Assembly: GCF_016798325.1 (NCBI RefSeq)
Contig: NZ_JAERVO010000009.1
Span: 62,001-126,000 of the forward strand
From: Marinobacter mangrovi
GTDB lineage: Bacteria; Pseudomonadota; Gammaproteobacteria; Pseudomonadales; Oleiphilaceae
DNA: 64,000 bases
Reading direction: 5' to 3'
In this document: piece after piece, positions 47,382 to 57,518 of the stretch
Layout of the letters: every line of letters starts with the position of its first letter
Position numbering within the stretch: position 1 is the first letter of the stretch
Translations under genes and position numbers: made by a program
The notes under the pieces: generated by a model
The model's input: the letters and a program-made list of their open reading frames with translations, nothing else
Told to the model about the DNA's origin: nothing
The model's database searches: none

Positions 47382-47600
47382 ATGAAAGAAGGTATCCACC
47401 CGAAGTACGAAGAAATTACTGCAACCTGCAGTTGCGGTAATGTCATCAAGACCCGTTCCACGATTGCCCGTGACATGCAGCTGGACGTTTGTTCCCAGTG
47501 CCACCCGTTCTACACGGGTAAGCAGAAGGTGATGGACACAGCGGGTCGTATCGACCGGTTCCAGAAGCGTTTCGGCGGCCGTATCAAGAAAGGCAGCTGA
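47382..47600 (+). CDS. rpmE: 50S ribosomal protein L31 (zinc-binding form)
   Basis: 72 residues. [12 protein letters not shown] begins the protein, and four cysteines (C16, C18, C37, C40) form the zinc site of the C+ type L31 that is used when zinc is plentiful. [13 protein letters not shown] near the end is characteristic. It bridges the large and small ribosomal subunits. GAGGG lies just before ATG 47382. It has its own promoter and a strong terminator, so it is monocistronic. Confidence 0.97.
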   Translation: MKEGIHPKYEEITATCSCGNVIKTRSTIARDMQLDVCSQCHPFYTGKQKVMDTAGRIDRFQKRFGGRIKKGS

Positions 47601-47917
47601 TCCGCGGACCCATTCCGCCGATAGCGGTGGGACGAGCAAAAAAGGCGCCAAATGGCGCCTTTTTTGCTTATGTGGGGCATGAAAAAATTCATGGTTACGG
47701 CTGGTCAGTATTTGCGCAGCCGCCCTTGTTTGAGCTGGGTAGTCACGCCATAATGTCGCGCTCGCGCCAGCGCTGGCGGAGAACTATAAAGTGAGAGTGG
47801 GGCCGGGGCCATGCCGTTCATTCGGGCATTGTCCGTGTCGATCGTTGACCGGATCGTTCACCTTCGGCCCATATAATGACGCTCCACCCGATTAACGTGA
47901 CAAACGGAACAGTGGCA
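47601..47917. other. Intergenic region between rpmE and the malic enzyme gene
   Basis: About 317 bp without a gene. It holds the rpmE terminator (47636-47667), a small CCGCC/GGCGG-type hairpin before it, and a TATAAT (47872-47877) that is a likely -10 for the malic enzyme gene. The only good -35 candidate, TTGACC at 47845-47850, is 21 nt away, which is too far, so activator-dependent initiation is possible. Confidence 0.6.
47636..47667. terminator. Bidirectional rho-independent terminator after rpmE
   Basis: AGGCGCCA (47643-47650) pairs with TGGCGCCT (47653-47660) and is flanked by A and T tracts that extend the pairing. It is a compact, strong terminator on both strands. Confidence 0.92.
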
Positions 47918-49183
47918 ATGTCTCAAGATCTGAAAGCAGCGGCCCTCGATTATCACGCCAACCCCCGCCCGGGTAAGCTGAGCGTTGAAATCACCAAGCC
48001 GACGCGGACATCCCGCGATCTTTCCCTGGCCTACAGCCCGGGCGTGGCTGAACCGGTCCGCGAGATCGCGAAAGACCCCGAGAATGCGTACAAATATACC
48101 GGCAAGGGTAACCTGGTTGCTGTCATTTCGGATGGTACTGCCATTCTCGGGTTGGGCAACCTGGGCCCTCTGGCGAGCAAGCCGGTCATGGAAGGCAAGG
48201 GCGTTCTGTTCAAGCGCTTTGCCGGTATTGATGTCTTTGACATTGAAGTGAATTCCGAAAGTCCCCAGGCGTTTATCGAGACCGTGGCCCGGATTGCCGA
48301 TACCTTCGGCGGTATCAATCTGGAGGACATCAAGGCGCCCGAATGCTTTGAAGTTGAGCGTGCGCTGAAAGAACAGTGCAATGTGCCGGTATTCCACGAC
48401 GACCAGCACGGCACGGCCATCGTGACGGCGGCCGGCATGCTCAACGCGCTGGAGTTGCAAGGCAAGAAACCGGAGGAGGCCCGGGTGGTTTGTCTGGGTG
48501 CCGGCGCCGCCGCGATTGCCTGTATGAAACTCCTGATCAGCTGCGGCATGAAGTCCGAGAATATCTTCATGCTGGACCGAAAGGGCGTGATCCATGCGGG
48601 TCGTGACGACCTGAACCAGTACAAGGCCATGTTCGCGACGGAAACCGAGTTCCGCACCCTGGATGACGCGATCGACGGCGCGGATGTCTTCGTGGGTGTA
48701 TCCGGTCCGGACCTGCTGTCGGCTGAGCAGCTGAAGAAAATGGCGCCGAACCCCATCGTCTTTGCCTGCTCCAACCCGGATCCCGAGATCAGTCCCGAAG
48801 TGGCGCTGGCCGCCCGCGACGATCTGATCATGGCGACCGGCCGCTCCGACTACCCGAACCAGGTCAACAATGTCCTGGGCTTCCCGTTCATTTTCCGTGG
48901 TGCGCTGGACGTTCGTGCAACGGCCATTAACGAAGAGATGAAAGTGGCCGCGGTTCACGCCATTCGTGACCTGGCGAAAGAACCGGTGCCCAAGGAAATC
49001 TGCGAAGCCTACGGTGTGGAGAGCTTTGAGTTCGGCAAGGAGTACATCATTCCCAAGCCGATGGATGTGCGTTTGCTCGAGTTCGTGCCGGCGGCGGTTG
49101 CCCGTGCGGCGGTCGATTCCGGCGTCGCGCGTCATGCCTACCCGGCACACTACCCGTTGAAGTCGATCGACGACATTCGGTAA
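47918..49183 (+). CDS. NAD(P)-dependent malic enzyme, short form
   Basis: 421 residues: oxidative decarboxylation of malate to pyruvate. SLAYSPGVAEPVREI, GTAILGLGNLGP, KAPECFEVE, FHDDQHGTAIV (metal and malate site) and CLGAGAAAIACMKLL (dinucleotide fold) are all canonical. It ends at about the point where MaeB-type enzymes continue into a phosphotransacetylase domain. This is the short, domain-less form, and the maeB symbol would be only approximate. ATG 47918 is chosen over an earlier in-frame start at 47876, which overlaps the -10 box. The strong terminator following it also serves the convergent ponA gene. Confidence 0.93.
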   Translation: MSQDLKAAALDYHANPRPGKLSVEITKPTRTSRDLSLAYSPGVAEPVREIAKDPENAYKYTGKGNLVAVISDGTAILGLGNLGPLASKPVMEGKGVLFKRFAGIDVFDIEVNSESPQAFIETVARIADTFGGINLEDIKAPECFEVERALKEQCNVPVFHDDQHGTAIVTAAGMLNALELQGKKPEEARVVCLGAGAAAIACMKLLISCGMKSENIFMLDRKGVIHAGRDDLNQYKAMFATETEFRTLDDAIDGADVFVGVSGPDLLSAEQLKKMAPNPIVFACSNPDPEISPEVALAARDDLIMATGRSDYPNQVNNVLGFPFIFRGALDVRATAINEEMKVAAVHAIRDLAKEPVPKEICEAYGVESFEFGKEYIIPKPMDVRLLEFVPAAVARAAVDSGVARHAYPAHYPLKSIDDIR

Positions 49184-49197
49184 GTCGCTGGGGATAC

Positions 49198-49226
49198 AAA
49201 AAAACCGCCTTTCGGCGGTTTTTTTG
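49198..49226. terminator. Bidirectional terminator between malic enzyme gene and ponA
   Basis: AACCGCC (49203-49209) pairs with GGCGGTT (49214-49220), loop TTTC, flanked by A and T runs. It serves both convergent genes. Confidence 0.93.
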
Positions 49227-49261
49227 TGCCCGGAATACCGGTTGAGGTAAGCGTTGGGACG

Positions 49262-51715
49262 CTAGAACAGTTCCTGGGGCATGACCGCGTCGCCGTTGTC
49301 CTGGTTGCGAATGGTGTCGGCTGACTGCTGGGCCGGCACGTTTTCTTCCCGGAACAGTTCAAAGATGGCGTCGGGGTTGCCCGGCGCTGCGCGCTCGCCG
49401 GTTTCCGGATCGATCTTCACGGTCACGATGCCATTGGGGCGGGGCATATACGACGACGGCGCATCCTTCAGGGCGACTTTCATGTAATCCAGCCATACCG
49501 GCAGTGCGGCAACAGCGCCGTACTCGCCGCGCCCCATCGGTCGAGGGGTATCGAAGCCCACCCAGGCCGTCGTGGCCAGGTCGTGATTGAAGCCGGAGAA
49601 CCAGGCATCCCGCTGCTCATTGGTGGTCCCGGTTTTGCCGGCGACGTCCTTGCGGTTCAGGGCGAGGGCGCGGCGGCCGGTCCCTTTTTCGATCACGTCG
49701 CGCAATATCGAGTGCATGATGTAAACCGCGCGCTTGTCCGCCAGACGGGGTGCCGTGCGGATGGCCGGGAAGCCGGCATCCGGTGTGGGCGATCGGGCCG
49801 CCAGGTCGGCGCAGTCGTCGTCGCACTGAATGACGCTGGGAGCCGCGTAAAGGATATTACCGCGGCTGTCTTCGATGCGGTCGATCAGATAGGGCGTGAC
49901 GTCATAGCCGCCATTGGCAATGACCGCAAAGCCGCGGGCTACTTCCATCGGGGACAGGGTGCCACTGCCTAGAGCGAGCGTCAGGTTGTGCGGCATGCCC
50001 GACGTGTCGATTTTCAGCTGTTGAAGGTAATCGAGGGTGTAGTCGATGCCGATCGAGCGTAGCAGCCGGATAGAGACCAGGTTGCGGGACTGGTACAGCG
50101 CCTTGCGCAGGCGGGTCGGCCCGGCAAAGCGGCTGCCCGAGTTTTCCGGACGCCAGACCGATTCCTGGTCGGCATCGTCCAGGACGATCGGGGCGTCGTT
50201 AATGACCGTGGCCGCTGTCTTTCCCTTCTCCAGGGCCGACAGGTAAAGGAACGGTTTAAAGTTGGACCCCGGCTGACGTTTTGCCTGAATGGCGCGGTTG
50301 TACTTGGATTCCTCAAAGCTGTAGCCGCCAGTCAGGGCCTGAATGCCGCCGGTTTTTGCATCCAGCGAGATCAGCGCGCCTTCGACCTGGGGCAGTTGTT
50401 CGAGAGCCATGGACGGTTTGGCGACCGTTTCGGGTAATTCGTCATTCGACGCAGAGGAGCTGGGGGGCGGTGATTGCGGGCGGGCGTACACCACATCCCC
50501 GACCTTGAGAACGTCCGCCGGTTTCGTCGGCTCGGATCCGCGCCGGTTTTCGTTGCGGTACTCGCGCGCCCATTTCATGGTGTCGAACGGCATTTGGGTT
50601 TCACCGGTCGGCTGGCTGTAGACGGTGGCCGATTCGTCGTTCAACTTGGTGACAACAACCGGTGTCAGCCCGGGATAGGCCGGATAGCTGCCCAGCGCCT
50701 TGTCGAGCTCGCCGGATTCCAGCGTATCGTCGTCCAGGTGGCCCAGCGGACCGCGGAAACCATGGCGATGATCGTAGGCTTCAAGGCCGGCCTGGAGGGC
50801 GTCGTTGGCCGCTTTTTGTTTATCGCTGTCGACCGTTAGGTACACCTTGTAGCCGTCAGTGTAGGCGTCGTCACCGTAGCGTCTGACCATCTCCGAGCGG
50901 GCCATCTCGGCCACGTAGTCGGCTTTGAGCTCATGCTCGGCGCCGTGGAAGCTGGCGGTAATCGGTGCACGTGACGCCAGGTCGTAGGCGGTGTCCGAGA
51001 TATAGCCCAGTTCGCGCATGCGCTGCAGGATCCAGTTGCGGCGGGACAGGGCGCGCTGTGGGTCGGCGAGTGGGTTGTAAGCCGACGGCGCCTTGGGCAG
51101 ACCGGCCAGCATGGCCATCTGAGCCAGCTCCAGTTCATTCACCGGTTTGCCGTAATAAACCTGGGACGCGGCCTGGATACCGTAGGCCCGATTGCCCAAA
51201 TATATCTTGTTTAAATACAGTTCCAGGATCTTGTTCTTGGGAAGTTCACGCTCTATCTGAAAGGCAAGCAGTATCTCGTTGAACTTCCGGATAAAGGTAC
51301 GTTCCCGTGTCAAAAAGTAATTTTTTGCAACCTGCATTGTGATGGTACTGCCCCCGGAGCGGATCGAACCGGTGGTGACCAGTTCCACTGCAGCCCGCAC
51401 CAGGCCTTTGATGTCGACCCCATTGTGCTCGTAGAATCGCGAATCCTCGGCGGCCAGGAAGGCATGTAACTGAAGGTTGGGGATCTGTTCGATTGTGATC
51501 GGAGCCCTTCTCTTTTCACCGAATTCTGCTATTAATCTCTTGTCGCTGGAATAGACCCGAAGCGGTGTCTGGAGCCGGATGTCGACAAGTTGATCGACAG
51601 ATGGCAAACCCGGGCGCAGGTAAAGATAGAAACTTGAAAGCAGCATGGCGCCGATCGAAAGGCCGAAAAAAAACAGCCATGTACTAATGCGAGTAAAGCG
51701 GATCATTCGGGACAT
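49262..51715 (-). CDS. mrcA: Penicillin-binding protein 1A (bifunctional peptidoglycan synthase)
   Basis: 817 residues. An N-terminal membrane anchor (about 8-33) leads to a GT51 transglycosylase domain with catalytic Glu90 in AAEDSRFYEHNGVD. An OB-type insert and the transpeptidase domain follow. The latter has nucleophile S484 in PGSNFKP (SxxK), SRNL as the SxN motif and KTGTT as the KTG motif. It makes and crosslinks peptidoglycan in the periplasm. The frame opens with a TTG at 51727; ATG 51715 is used, but no clear ribosome site supports either. It is divergent from pilM, the standard pseudomonad-type arrangement (gene also called ponA). Confidence 0.95.
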   Translation of the reverse strand: MSRMIRFTRISTWLFFFGLSIGAMLLSSFYLYLRPGLPSVDQLVDIRLQTPLRVYSSDKRLIAEFGEKRRAPITIEQIPNLQLHAFLAAEDSRFYEHNGVDIKGLVRAAVELVTTGSIRSGGSTITMQVAKNYFLTRERTFIRKFNEILLAFQIERELPKNKILELYLNKIYLGNRAYGIQAASQVYYGKPVNELELAQMAMLAGLPKAPSAYNPLADPQRALSRRNWILQRMRELGYISDTAYDLASRAPITASFHGAEHELKADYVAEMARSEMVRRYGDDAYTDGYKVYLTVDSDKQKAANDALQAGLEAYDHRHGFRGPLGHLDDDTLESGELDKALGSYPAYPGLTPVVVTKLNDESATVYSQPTGETQMPFDTMKWAREYRNENRRGSEPTKPADVLKVGDVVYARPQSPPPSSSASNDELPETVAKPSMALEQLPQVEGALISLDAKTGGIQALTGGYSFEESKYNRAIQAKRQPGSNFKPFLYLSALEKGKTAATVINDAPIVLDDADQESVWRPENSGSRFAGPTRLRKALYQSRNLVSIRLLRSIGIDYTLDYLQQLKIDTSGMPHNLTLALGSGTLSPMEVARGFAVIANGGYDVTPYLIDRIEDSRGNILYAAPSVIQCDDDCADLAARSPTPDAGFPAIRTAPRLADKRAVYIMHSILRDVIEKGTGRRALALNRKDVAGKTGTTNEQRDAWFSGFNHDLATTAWVGFDTPRPMGRGEYGAVAALPVWLDYMKVALKDAPSSYMPRPNGIVTVKIDPETGERAAPGNPDAIFELFREENVPAQQSADTIRNQDNGDAVMPQELF

Positions 51716-51782
51716 TTTTTCTGACAACTGTTAGATATAGGTCTATCATCTGAGAAATTGCTTTAGAAGGATAAGGCATCCT

Positions 51783-51796
51783 CAAAGTTCACTTTG
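51783..51796. promoter_or_regulatory. Short palindrome in the ponA-pilM divergent region
   Basis: CAAAGT-TC-ACTTTG is a perfect inverted repeat with a 2-nt spacer in the AT-rich 185-bp region between divergent mrcA/ponA and pilM. It could be an operator for either gene. No promoter boxes with correct spacing were found confidently. Confidence 0.3.
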
Positions 51797-51891
51797 CCTT
51801 TCTTCCAAGAAGAAATCGCATTGTAGACGCAAAGCAAAACAAATTCTCTTAAATAAAAAAGTCGTAACCGGGTGCATTAAACCAGGTATAG

Positions 51892-52967
<1,076 letters not shown>

Positions 52968-52968
<1 letters not shown>

Positions 52969-53537
52969 TGGCGAAGATTAACCTCAGACCCTGGCGCGAG
53001 GAACTGCGGGCGGAGAAGCAGCAGCAGTTCGTCGTCATGATTGTGGGCGCGGTCATCGTCGCTGCTGGCCTGGGTTTCCTGTGGAAGGGGCACGTGGACG
53101 ACCAGATTTCCTACCAGGAATCTCGTAATTCCTACATCCAGAAAGCGACGACATCCCTGGATTCCCAGATTAAGGAGATCGAAAACCTGCGTCGCCAACG
53201 TGATGAGCTGATTGCCCGAATGAAGGTGATTCAAGATCTGCAGGGTAAGCGACCTATTATAGTCCGAGTGTTCGACGAGTTGGTGAAAACGCTGCCCGAC
53301 GGACTGTTCTACACAGAACTTACAAAAACCGGCGATCAACTTGAGATTACTGGAATGGCCGAGTCTAACAACCGTATTTCCAGTCTGATGCGTCACTTCG
53401 AAGACTCCGAATGGTTTGCAAATCCCAATCTTACGAATGTGTCGTCCGCTGACAGTGATCGTGCCGGCTACAGTCAATTCAATCTTTCGGTGGACCAGAA
53501 AACTCCGGAGCCCGAAGAGGAGGGGGGTAAGAAATGA
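52968..53537 (+). CDS. pilN: Type IV pilus alignment protein PilN
   Basis: Bitopic inner-membrane protein of 189 residues. The conserved cytoplasmic N-terminus is INLRPWREELR (which docks on PilM), followed by a membrane helix at about 22-42, a coiled-coil segment and a ferredoxin-like periplasmic domain. It pairs with PilO to form the periplasmic scaffold of the alignment complex. The ATG overlaps the pilM stop by one base, and the stop overlaps pilO as ATGA. Confidence 0.95.
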
Positions 53538-54148
53538 GCCTCGCGGACTCTCTTAAAAGCCTGAACGAATTTGATGTCAATGACCTCGATCTGAACAACG
53601 CTGGCATCTGGCCGATGCCGGTCAAGGTCATCGTCATGCTGTTTGTCTTTGGCCTGATCCTGGGTGGCGGCTATTGGTTTTTCGTCAAAGACGAGTATAG
53701 CCAGCTCAGCCGTGTAGAGAAAAAGGAGGTGGAGCTCAAGGACCAATACGAGCAGAAGGCCTACAAGGTGGCCAACCTGGCGGTCTTCAAGAAGCAGATG
53801 GTTGAAATGGAAGAAACGTTCGGTGCGCTGGTCAAACAGTTGCCCAGTGATACCGAAGTGCCCGGTCTTCTGGAAGACATCACCAATACTGCCGTGGGCA
53901 ATGGTCTTGAGCTTGATGAGATCAAGCTGCAGCCAGAACAAAAGAAGGATTTCTATGTGGAGTTGCCGATCAACCTCAAGGTACGCGGCACGTATCACGA
54001 GTTGGCTTCCTTTGTAAGCAGTATTGCTGGGTTGCCACGTATCGTGACTTTGCACGACTTTAATATCAAACCAACGGATAAGGCCGAAAGCCGGGAGCTT
54101 GAAATGCAGGTTCAGGCGAGGACTTATCGTTACCGGGCTGGGGAGTAA
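53534..54148 (+). CDS. pilO: Type IV pilus alignment protein PilO
   Basis: 204 residues. A short cytoplasmic N-terminus (NEFDVNDLDLNNAGIWPMPVK) is followed by one membrane helix (about 32-52), a charged coiled coil (60-95) and a ferredoxin-like domain. The domain includes LPSDTEVPGLLEDIT and IKLQPEQKKDFYVELPI. It heterodimerises with PilN. Two bases separate its stop from the pilP start. Confidence 0.95.
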   Translation: MSLADSLKSLNEFDVNDLDLNNAGIWPMPVKVIVMLFVFGLILGGGYWFFVKDEYSQLSRVEKKEVELKDQYEQKAYKVANLAVFKKQMVEMEETFGALVKQLPSDTEVPGLLEDITNTAVGNGLELDEIKLQPEQKKDFYVELPINLKVRGTYHELASFVSSIAGLPRIVTLHDFNIKPTDKAESRELEMQVQARTYRYRAGE

Positions 54149-54150
54149 GC

Positions 54151-54699
54151 ATGATGAGCAAGCATGCCTGTAAAGCCTGGACTATGGTTTGTTTGGCGAC
54201 ACTGTTGACGGCCTGTTCCCAGGGCAATGGCTTTTCCGATCTGGATCAGTTTATGTCGGAAGCAAGGTCAAAGCCGCGCGGTCACGTCGAACCGCTGCCG
54301 GAGTTTAAAGCCTATGAGGCTTTCACTTATTCGGCTGCCGATCGTCGTTCACCGTTTGAGGTGCCGGTGGAAGTCCAGCTCACCATGGTAGATGAAAAGC
54401 CGGAAAGCGATATCGAACCGGATTTCGATCGTCCCAAGGAAGTTCTGGAAAACTTCCAACTGACGAATCTGAGTATGGTAGGCACTCTTAAACGGGCTGA
54501 TAGTAGCGGTGCGCTTTTCGCCTTGGTGAAAGATAATACTGGCGGCATTCACCGAGTCCGCAAAGGCAGCTATATGGGCGAAAACTACGGGCGTGTCGTT
54601 GGAGTGAGCGAGACCCGTATTGAACTCATCGAAATCGTGCCCAATGGCAGCGGTGGTTGGGTCAAGCGGCCGCGAACCCTTGAACTGAGTGAGGGCTAA
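54151..54699 (+). CDS. pilP: Type IV pilus lipoprotein PilP
   Basis: 182 residues. A lipoprotein signal with lipobox LLTAC near residue 22 gives an inner-membrane anchored, mostly unstructured N-terminus (LPEFKAYEAFTYSAADRRSPFE). A C-terminal beta-domain (TNLSMVGTLKR to RIELIEIVPNG) follows. It binds the PilNO scaffold and the periplasmic N-domain of the PilQ secretin. Two adjacent ATGs (54151, 54154) are possible starts. An AAGGAG at its 3' end is the ribosome site of pilQ. Confidence 0.95.
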   Translation: MMSKHACKAWTMVCLATLLTACSQGNGFSDLDQFMSEARSKPRGHVEPLPEFKAYEAFTYSAADRRSPFEVPVEVQLTMVDEKPESDIEPDFDRPKEVLENFQLTNLSMVGTLKRADSSGALFALVKDNTGGIHRVRKGSYMGENYGRVVGVSETRIELIEIVPNGSGGWVKRPRTLELSEG

Positions 54700-54710
54700 G
54701 GAGCGGCGAC

Positions 54711-56822
54711 ATGAATAATTCAAGAAATCTGTGTGTACAAAATAGGTTGGGGTCGAGGCTAACGATGTTCAGAAAAACTGTATTGATAATCGGCATGGCT
54801 GCTCTCGGCATGATGTCCGGCTTGGCGAACGCGGTCAGCCTGAATGATGTCGAATTCACGGCACTCCCGGGCGACGGGACTGAGGTCGTTCTCAAGTTCG
54901 ATGGAACCCCGCCGCAGCCGACCGGCTATACGATCGAGCGTCCGGCCCGAATCGCGGTGGATCTCAAGGGGGTGGCCAGTGCCCTGCAGAGCCGCAGCAT
55001 CTCTTTGGGCAGTGGTAATGCCCAGAGCATGACGGTTGTCGATACCAAGGACCGGACCCGCCTGATCTTCAATCTGGTGGATTTGGTTCCCTACACCACG
55101 GACGTGACCGGCAATACTATCACCATGAAGATCGGCGGTGTTGAAGGACGGGCAGCCGCCCAGACGACCTCCAGTACACCGGTGCAGTCCGCCGTTTCGT
55201 CAGCGTCGTCTCAGGACGCCATTTCCAACGTCGATTTCCATCGGGGGGCGGATGGCGAAGGCCAGATCGTCGTCAGCCTGTCCAGCCCGAAAATGTCTGT
55301 GGACCTGTCCGAAACCGGCGGTCGGATCCGTTTGGTGATGGATGGTGCCCGGGTCCCTGAATCCCTTCGTCGTCGCCTGGATGTCACCGATTTCGCAACA
55401 CCGGTCACGCGTGTGGATACCTTTGTGCAGGGCGATGATGCGGTTGTGGAAATTCGCCCGAAAGGCAACTACGACTATCTGGCCTACCAGGCCGGCAACG
55501 AGTTTACGGTGAGCGTTGAACCGTTGTCTGATGAAGAGGCGGAGAATCGTCGCGAGGAGAAGTTCCCGTACACCGGCGAGAAGCTGTCCCTGAACTTCCA
55601 GGACATCGAAGTTCGCTCGGTCCTGCAGTTGATCGCCGATTTCACGGGTCTGAACCTGGTGGCCAGTGATACGGTCAGCGGCAGCATTACGCTGCGTCTG
55701 CAAAACGTGCCCTGGGACCAGGCTCTGGATCTGATTCTGAAGACCAAGGGGCTGGACAAGCGTCAGATTGGTAACGTCTTGCTGGTTGCACCGGCTGACG
55801 AAATTGCTGCCCGAGAGCGTATGGAGCTGGAAACATCCAAGCAGATTGCTGAATTGGCTCCGGTCCGTCTGGATATTATCCAGGTCAACTACGCAAAGGC
55901 TGCCGACATTGTCACTCTGATAAAGGCAGATGAAGAGCTGATTTCAGATCGTGGCTTCGTATCTTCTGATCCGCGCACCAACACAATCAGTGTGCGTGAA
56001 ACGGCCGACAAGCTTGAGCAGATAAGAAGATTGGTTTCCACTTGGGATGTGCCTGTGCGTCAGGTTCTGATCGAGGCCCGTATCGTTCGCGCGTCCACTG
56101 ATCTGGCTGAGGAGCTGGGTGTGCAGTGGGGAGTTGAAGGTCGCGGTAATGCTAATGGCGGTAATAACAACGTGGTTGTTGGAGGCACGCAAAGTGGTAT
56201 CAGCAATATCTCCTCAGGTTCACTGACGCTGCCTGCTGATAGCTTAAACGTCAATCTTGGTGCCGCCCAGTCGAATGCTTCTTCTATTGCCTTCGGTTAC
56301 ATCGGTACCGATTTCCTGGTGGATCTCGAGTTATCGGCGTATGCGAGCGATGGACAAGCTGAAATTGTGGCACAACCAAAGGTCGTGACAGCTGATCGCC
56401 AGACAGCCCGAATAAAGTCGGGTGAAGAAATACCCTATCAGGAGGCTTCTTCGAGTGGTGCTACTTCTGTGTCCTTTAAGGAAGCGGTACTGTCTCTGGA
56501 AGTGACGCCCCAAATAACTCCTGACGACAAAATTATTATGGATCTTGCCGTGAATCAGGATTCTCGAGGTGAGGAGACTGATGGGGTACCAAGCATAGAT
56601 ACCAATGAGGTTACAACCCAGGTGCTGGTCCGTAACGGTGAAACGGTCGTGCTTGGTGGTATATTCCAGTCTCAAAAATCCACCACCATTACCAAGACGC
56701 CGTTCCTGGGCGACATTCCGTACCTGGGAGCGCTGTTCCGCAACAAGTCGGTGGTTGATGAGCGCAGCGAGCTGCTGGTCTTCATTACGCCGAAGATCCT
56801 GAAAGGCGACCTGATCGACTGA
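54711..56822 (+). CDS. pilQ: Type IV pilus secretin PilQ
   Basis: Outer-membrane secretin pore of 703 residues. The N-terminus carries a signal peptide after a short extension (FRKTVLIIGMAALGMMSGLANA). Two AMIN domains (about 42-130 and 170-265) bind peptidoglycan. Secretin N0/N1 domains (FPYTGEKLSLNFQDIEVRSVL onward) and the C-terminal secretin domain ending in ELLVFITPKIL follow. AAGGAG (54699-54704) supports ATG 54711 over the internal ATG at 54765. It forms the exit channel for the pilus fibre. It ends the operon at a strong terminator. Confidence 0.96.
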   Translation: MNNSRNLCVQNRLGSRLTMFRKTVLIIGMAALGMMSGLANAVSLNDVEFTALPGDGTEVVLKFDGTPPQPTGYTIERPARIAVDLKGVASALQSRSISLGSGNAQSMTVVDTKDRTRLIFNLVDLVPYTTDVTGNTITMKIGGVEGRAAAQTTSSTPVQSAVSSASSQDAISNVDFHRGADGEGQIVVSLSSPKMSVDLSETGGRIRLVMDGARVPESLRRRLDVTDFATPVTRVDTFVQGDDAVVEIRPKGNYDYLAYQAGNEFTVSVEPLSDEEAENRREEKFPYTGEKLSLNFQDIEVRSVLQLIADFTGLNLVASDTVSGSITLRLQNVPWDQALDLILKTKGLDKRQIGNVLLVAPADEIAARERMELETSKQIAELAPVRLDIIQVNYAKAADIVTLIKADEELISDRGFVSSDPRTNTISVRETADKLEQIRRLVSTWDVPVRQVLIEARIVRASTDLAEELGVQWGVEGRGNANGGNNNVVVGGTQSGISNISSGSLTLPADSLNVNLGAAQSNASSIAFGYIGTDFLVDLELSAYASDGQAEIVAQPKVVTADRQTARIKSGEEIPYQEASSSGATSVSFKEAVLSLEVTPQITPDDKIIMDLAVNQDSRGEETDGVPSIDTNEVTTQVLVRNGETVVLGGIFQSQKSTTITKTPFLGDIPYLGALFRNKSVVDERSELLVFITPKILKGDLID

Positions 56823-56838
56823 TCACTGCCAGGATCCC

Positions 56839-56868
56839 AAAAGCCGCCTCGGAAGAGGCGGCTTTTTT
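56839..56868 (+). terminator. Rho-independent terminator after pilQ
   Basis: AAGCCGCCTC (56841-56850) pairs perfectly over 10 bp with GAGGCGGCTT (56855-56864), with a GGAA tetraloop and a run of six T. It separates the pilus operon from aroK. Confidence 0.94.
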
Positions 56869-56892
56869 GTTTGTACCGAGGCGAACAGGCGC

Positions 56893-56922
56893 TTATCGCG
56901 GGATTGGCGCCTGTGCTATGCT
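56893..56922 (+). promoter_or_regulatory. Candidate extended -10 promoter of aroK
   Basis: TATGCT (56917-56922) is preceded by TGC, an extended -10. TTATCG (56893-56898) is a weak -35 at 18 nt. It lies directly behind the pilQ terminator and 30 nt before the aroK ATG. Confidence 0.45.
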
Positions 56923-56951
56923 CAGCGCCCTGTATTGGATTGAGCAGAACT

Positions 56952-57518
56952 ATGCCGTTGCCGGAACGTATTGTGCTCGTGGGCCCTATGGGAGCCGGGA
57001 AAAGCACGATTGGACGCCTGTTGGCCAGAGAACTGGGCTATCGCTTTATCGATTCCGACCGCCTGATCGAAGAGCGTTGTGGAGCCAATATTCCGTGGAT
57101 CTTCGACGTCGAGGGCGAGAGCGGCTTTCGAACCCGCGAGAGCAACATCCTGGAAGAGCTGTCCCATGAAACCGGTGCTGTGATTGCAACCGGCGGCGGT
57201 GCGGTCATGCGCGAAGAAAACCACGCCAGCTTGCGTCGGGCTGCGTTGATCGTTTACCTCAAGACCTCTGTGGACCAGCAGTTTGAGCGCACCCGGCGTG
57301 ATCGCAACCGCCCGCTGCTCCAGCATGACGATCCCCGCGCCGTGTTGCAGGATCTGTTTGATCGACGGAATCCGATTTACAGCCAGCTTGCCGATATCGT
57401 GATGATGACGGATAAAAAGAGCCCGAGACTCGTCGTGCGCCAACTCATTAATCGCATCAAGCCACGGACGTCCCGCAAGAAACGGCACCTGAGGAAGGAA
57501 GGACACAAACATGCCTGA
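56952..57518 (+). CDS. aroK: Shikimate kinase
   Basis: 188 residues. It phosphorylates shikimate with ATP in the chorismate pathway. Walker A is GPMGAGKST near residues 11-19, FIDSDRLIE holds the shikimate-binding Asp, [11 protein letters not shown] is the substrate glycine-rich loop, and RNRPLL the lid arginine. ATG 56952 ([11 protein letters not shown]) is preferred over the open frame to 56871. A basic C-terminal tail is longer than usual ([14 protein letters not shown]). The stop overlaps aroB by 8 nt, so translation is coupled. Confidence 0.96.
   Translation: MPLPERIVLVGPMGAGKSTIGRLLARELGYRFIDSDRLIEERCGANIPWIFDVEGESGFRTRESNILEELSHETGAVIATGGGAVMREENHASLRRAALIVYLKTSVDQQFERTRRDRNRPLLQHDDPRAVLQDLFDRRNPIYSQLADIVMMTDKKSPRLVVRQLINRIKPRTSRKKRHLRKEGHKHA

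Noticed and set aside
47845-47877. TTGACC and TATAAT before the malic enzyme gene as a standard promoter
   Set aside because: The boxes are 21 nt apart, outside the normal range, so only the -10 was mentioned.
47858-49150. 430-codon minus-strand frame opposite the malic enzyme gene
   Set aside because: Shadow of a well-conserved enzyme gene.
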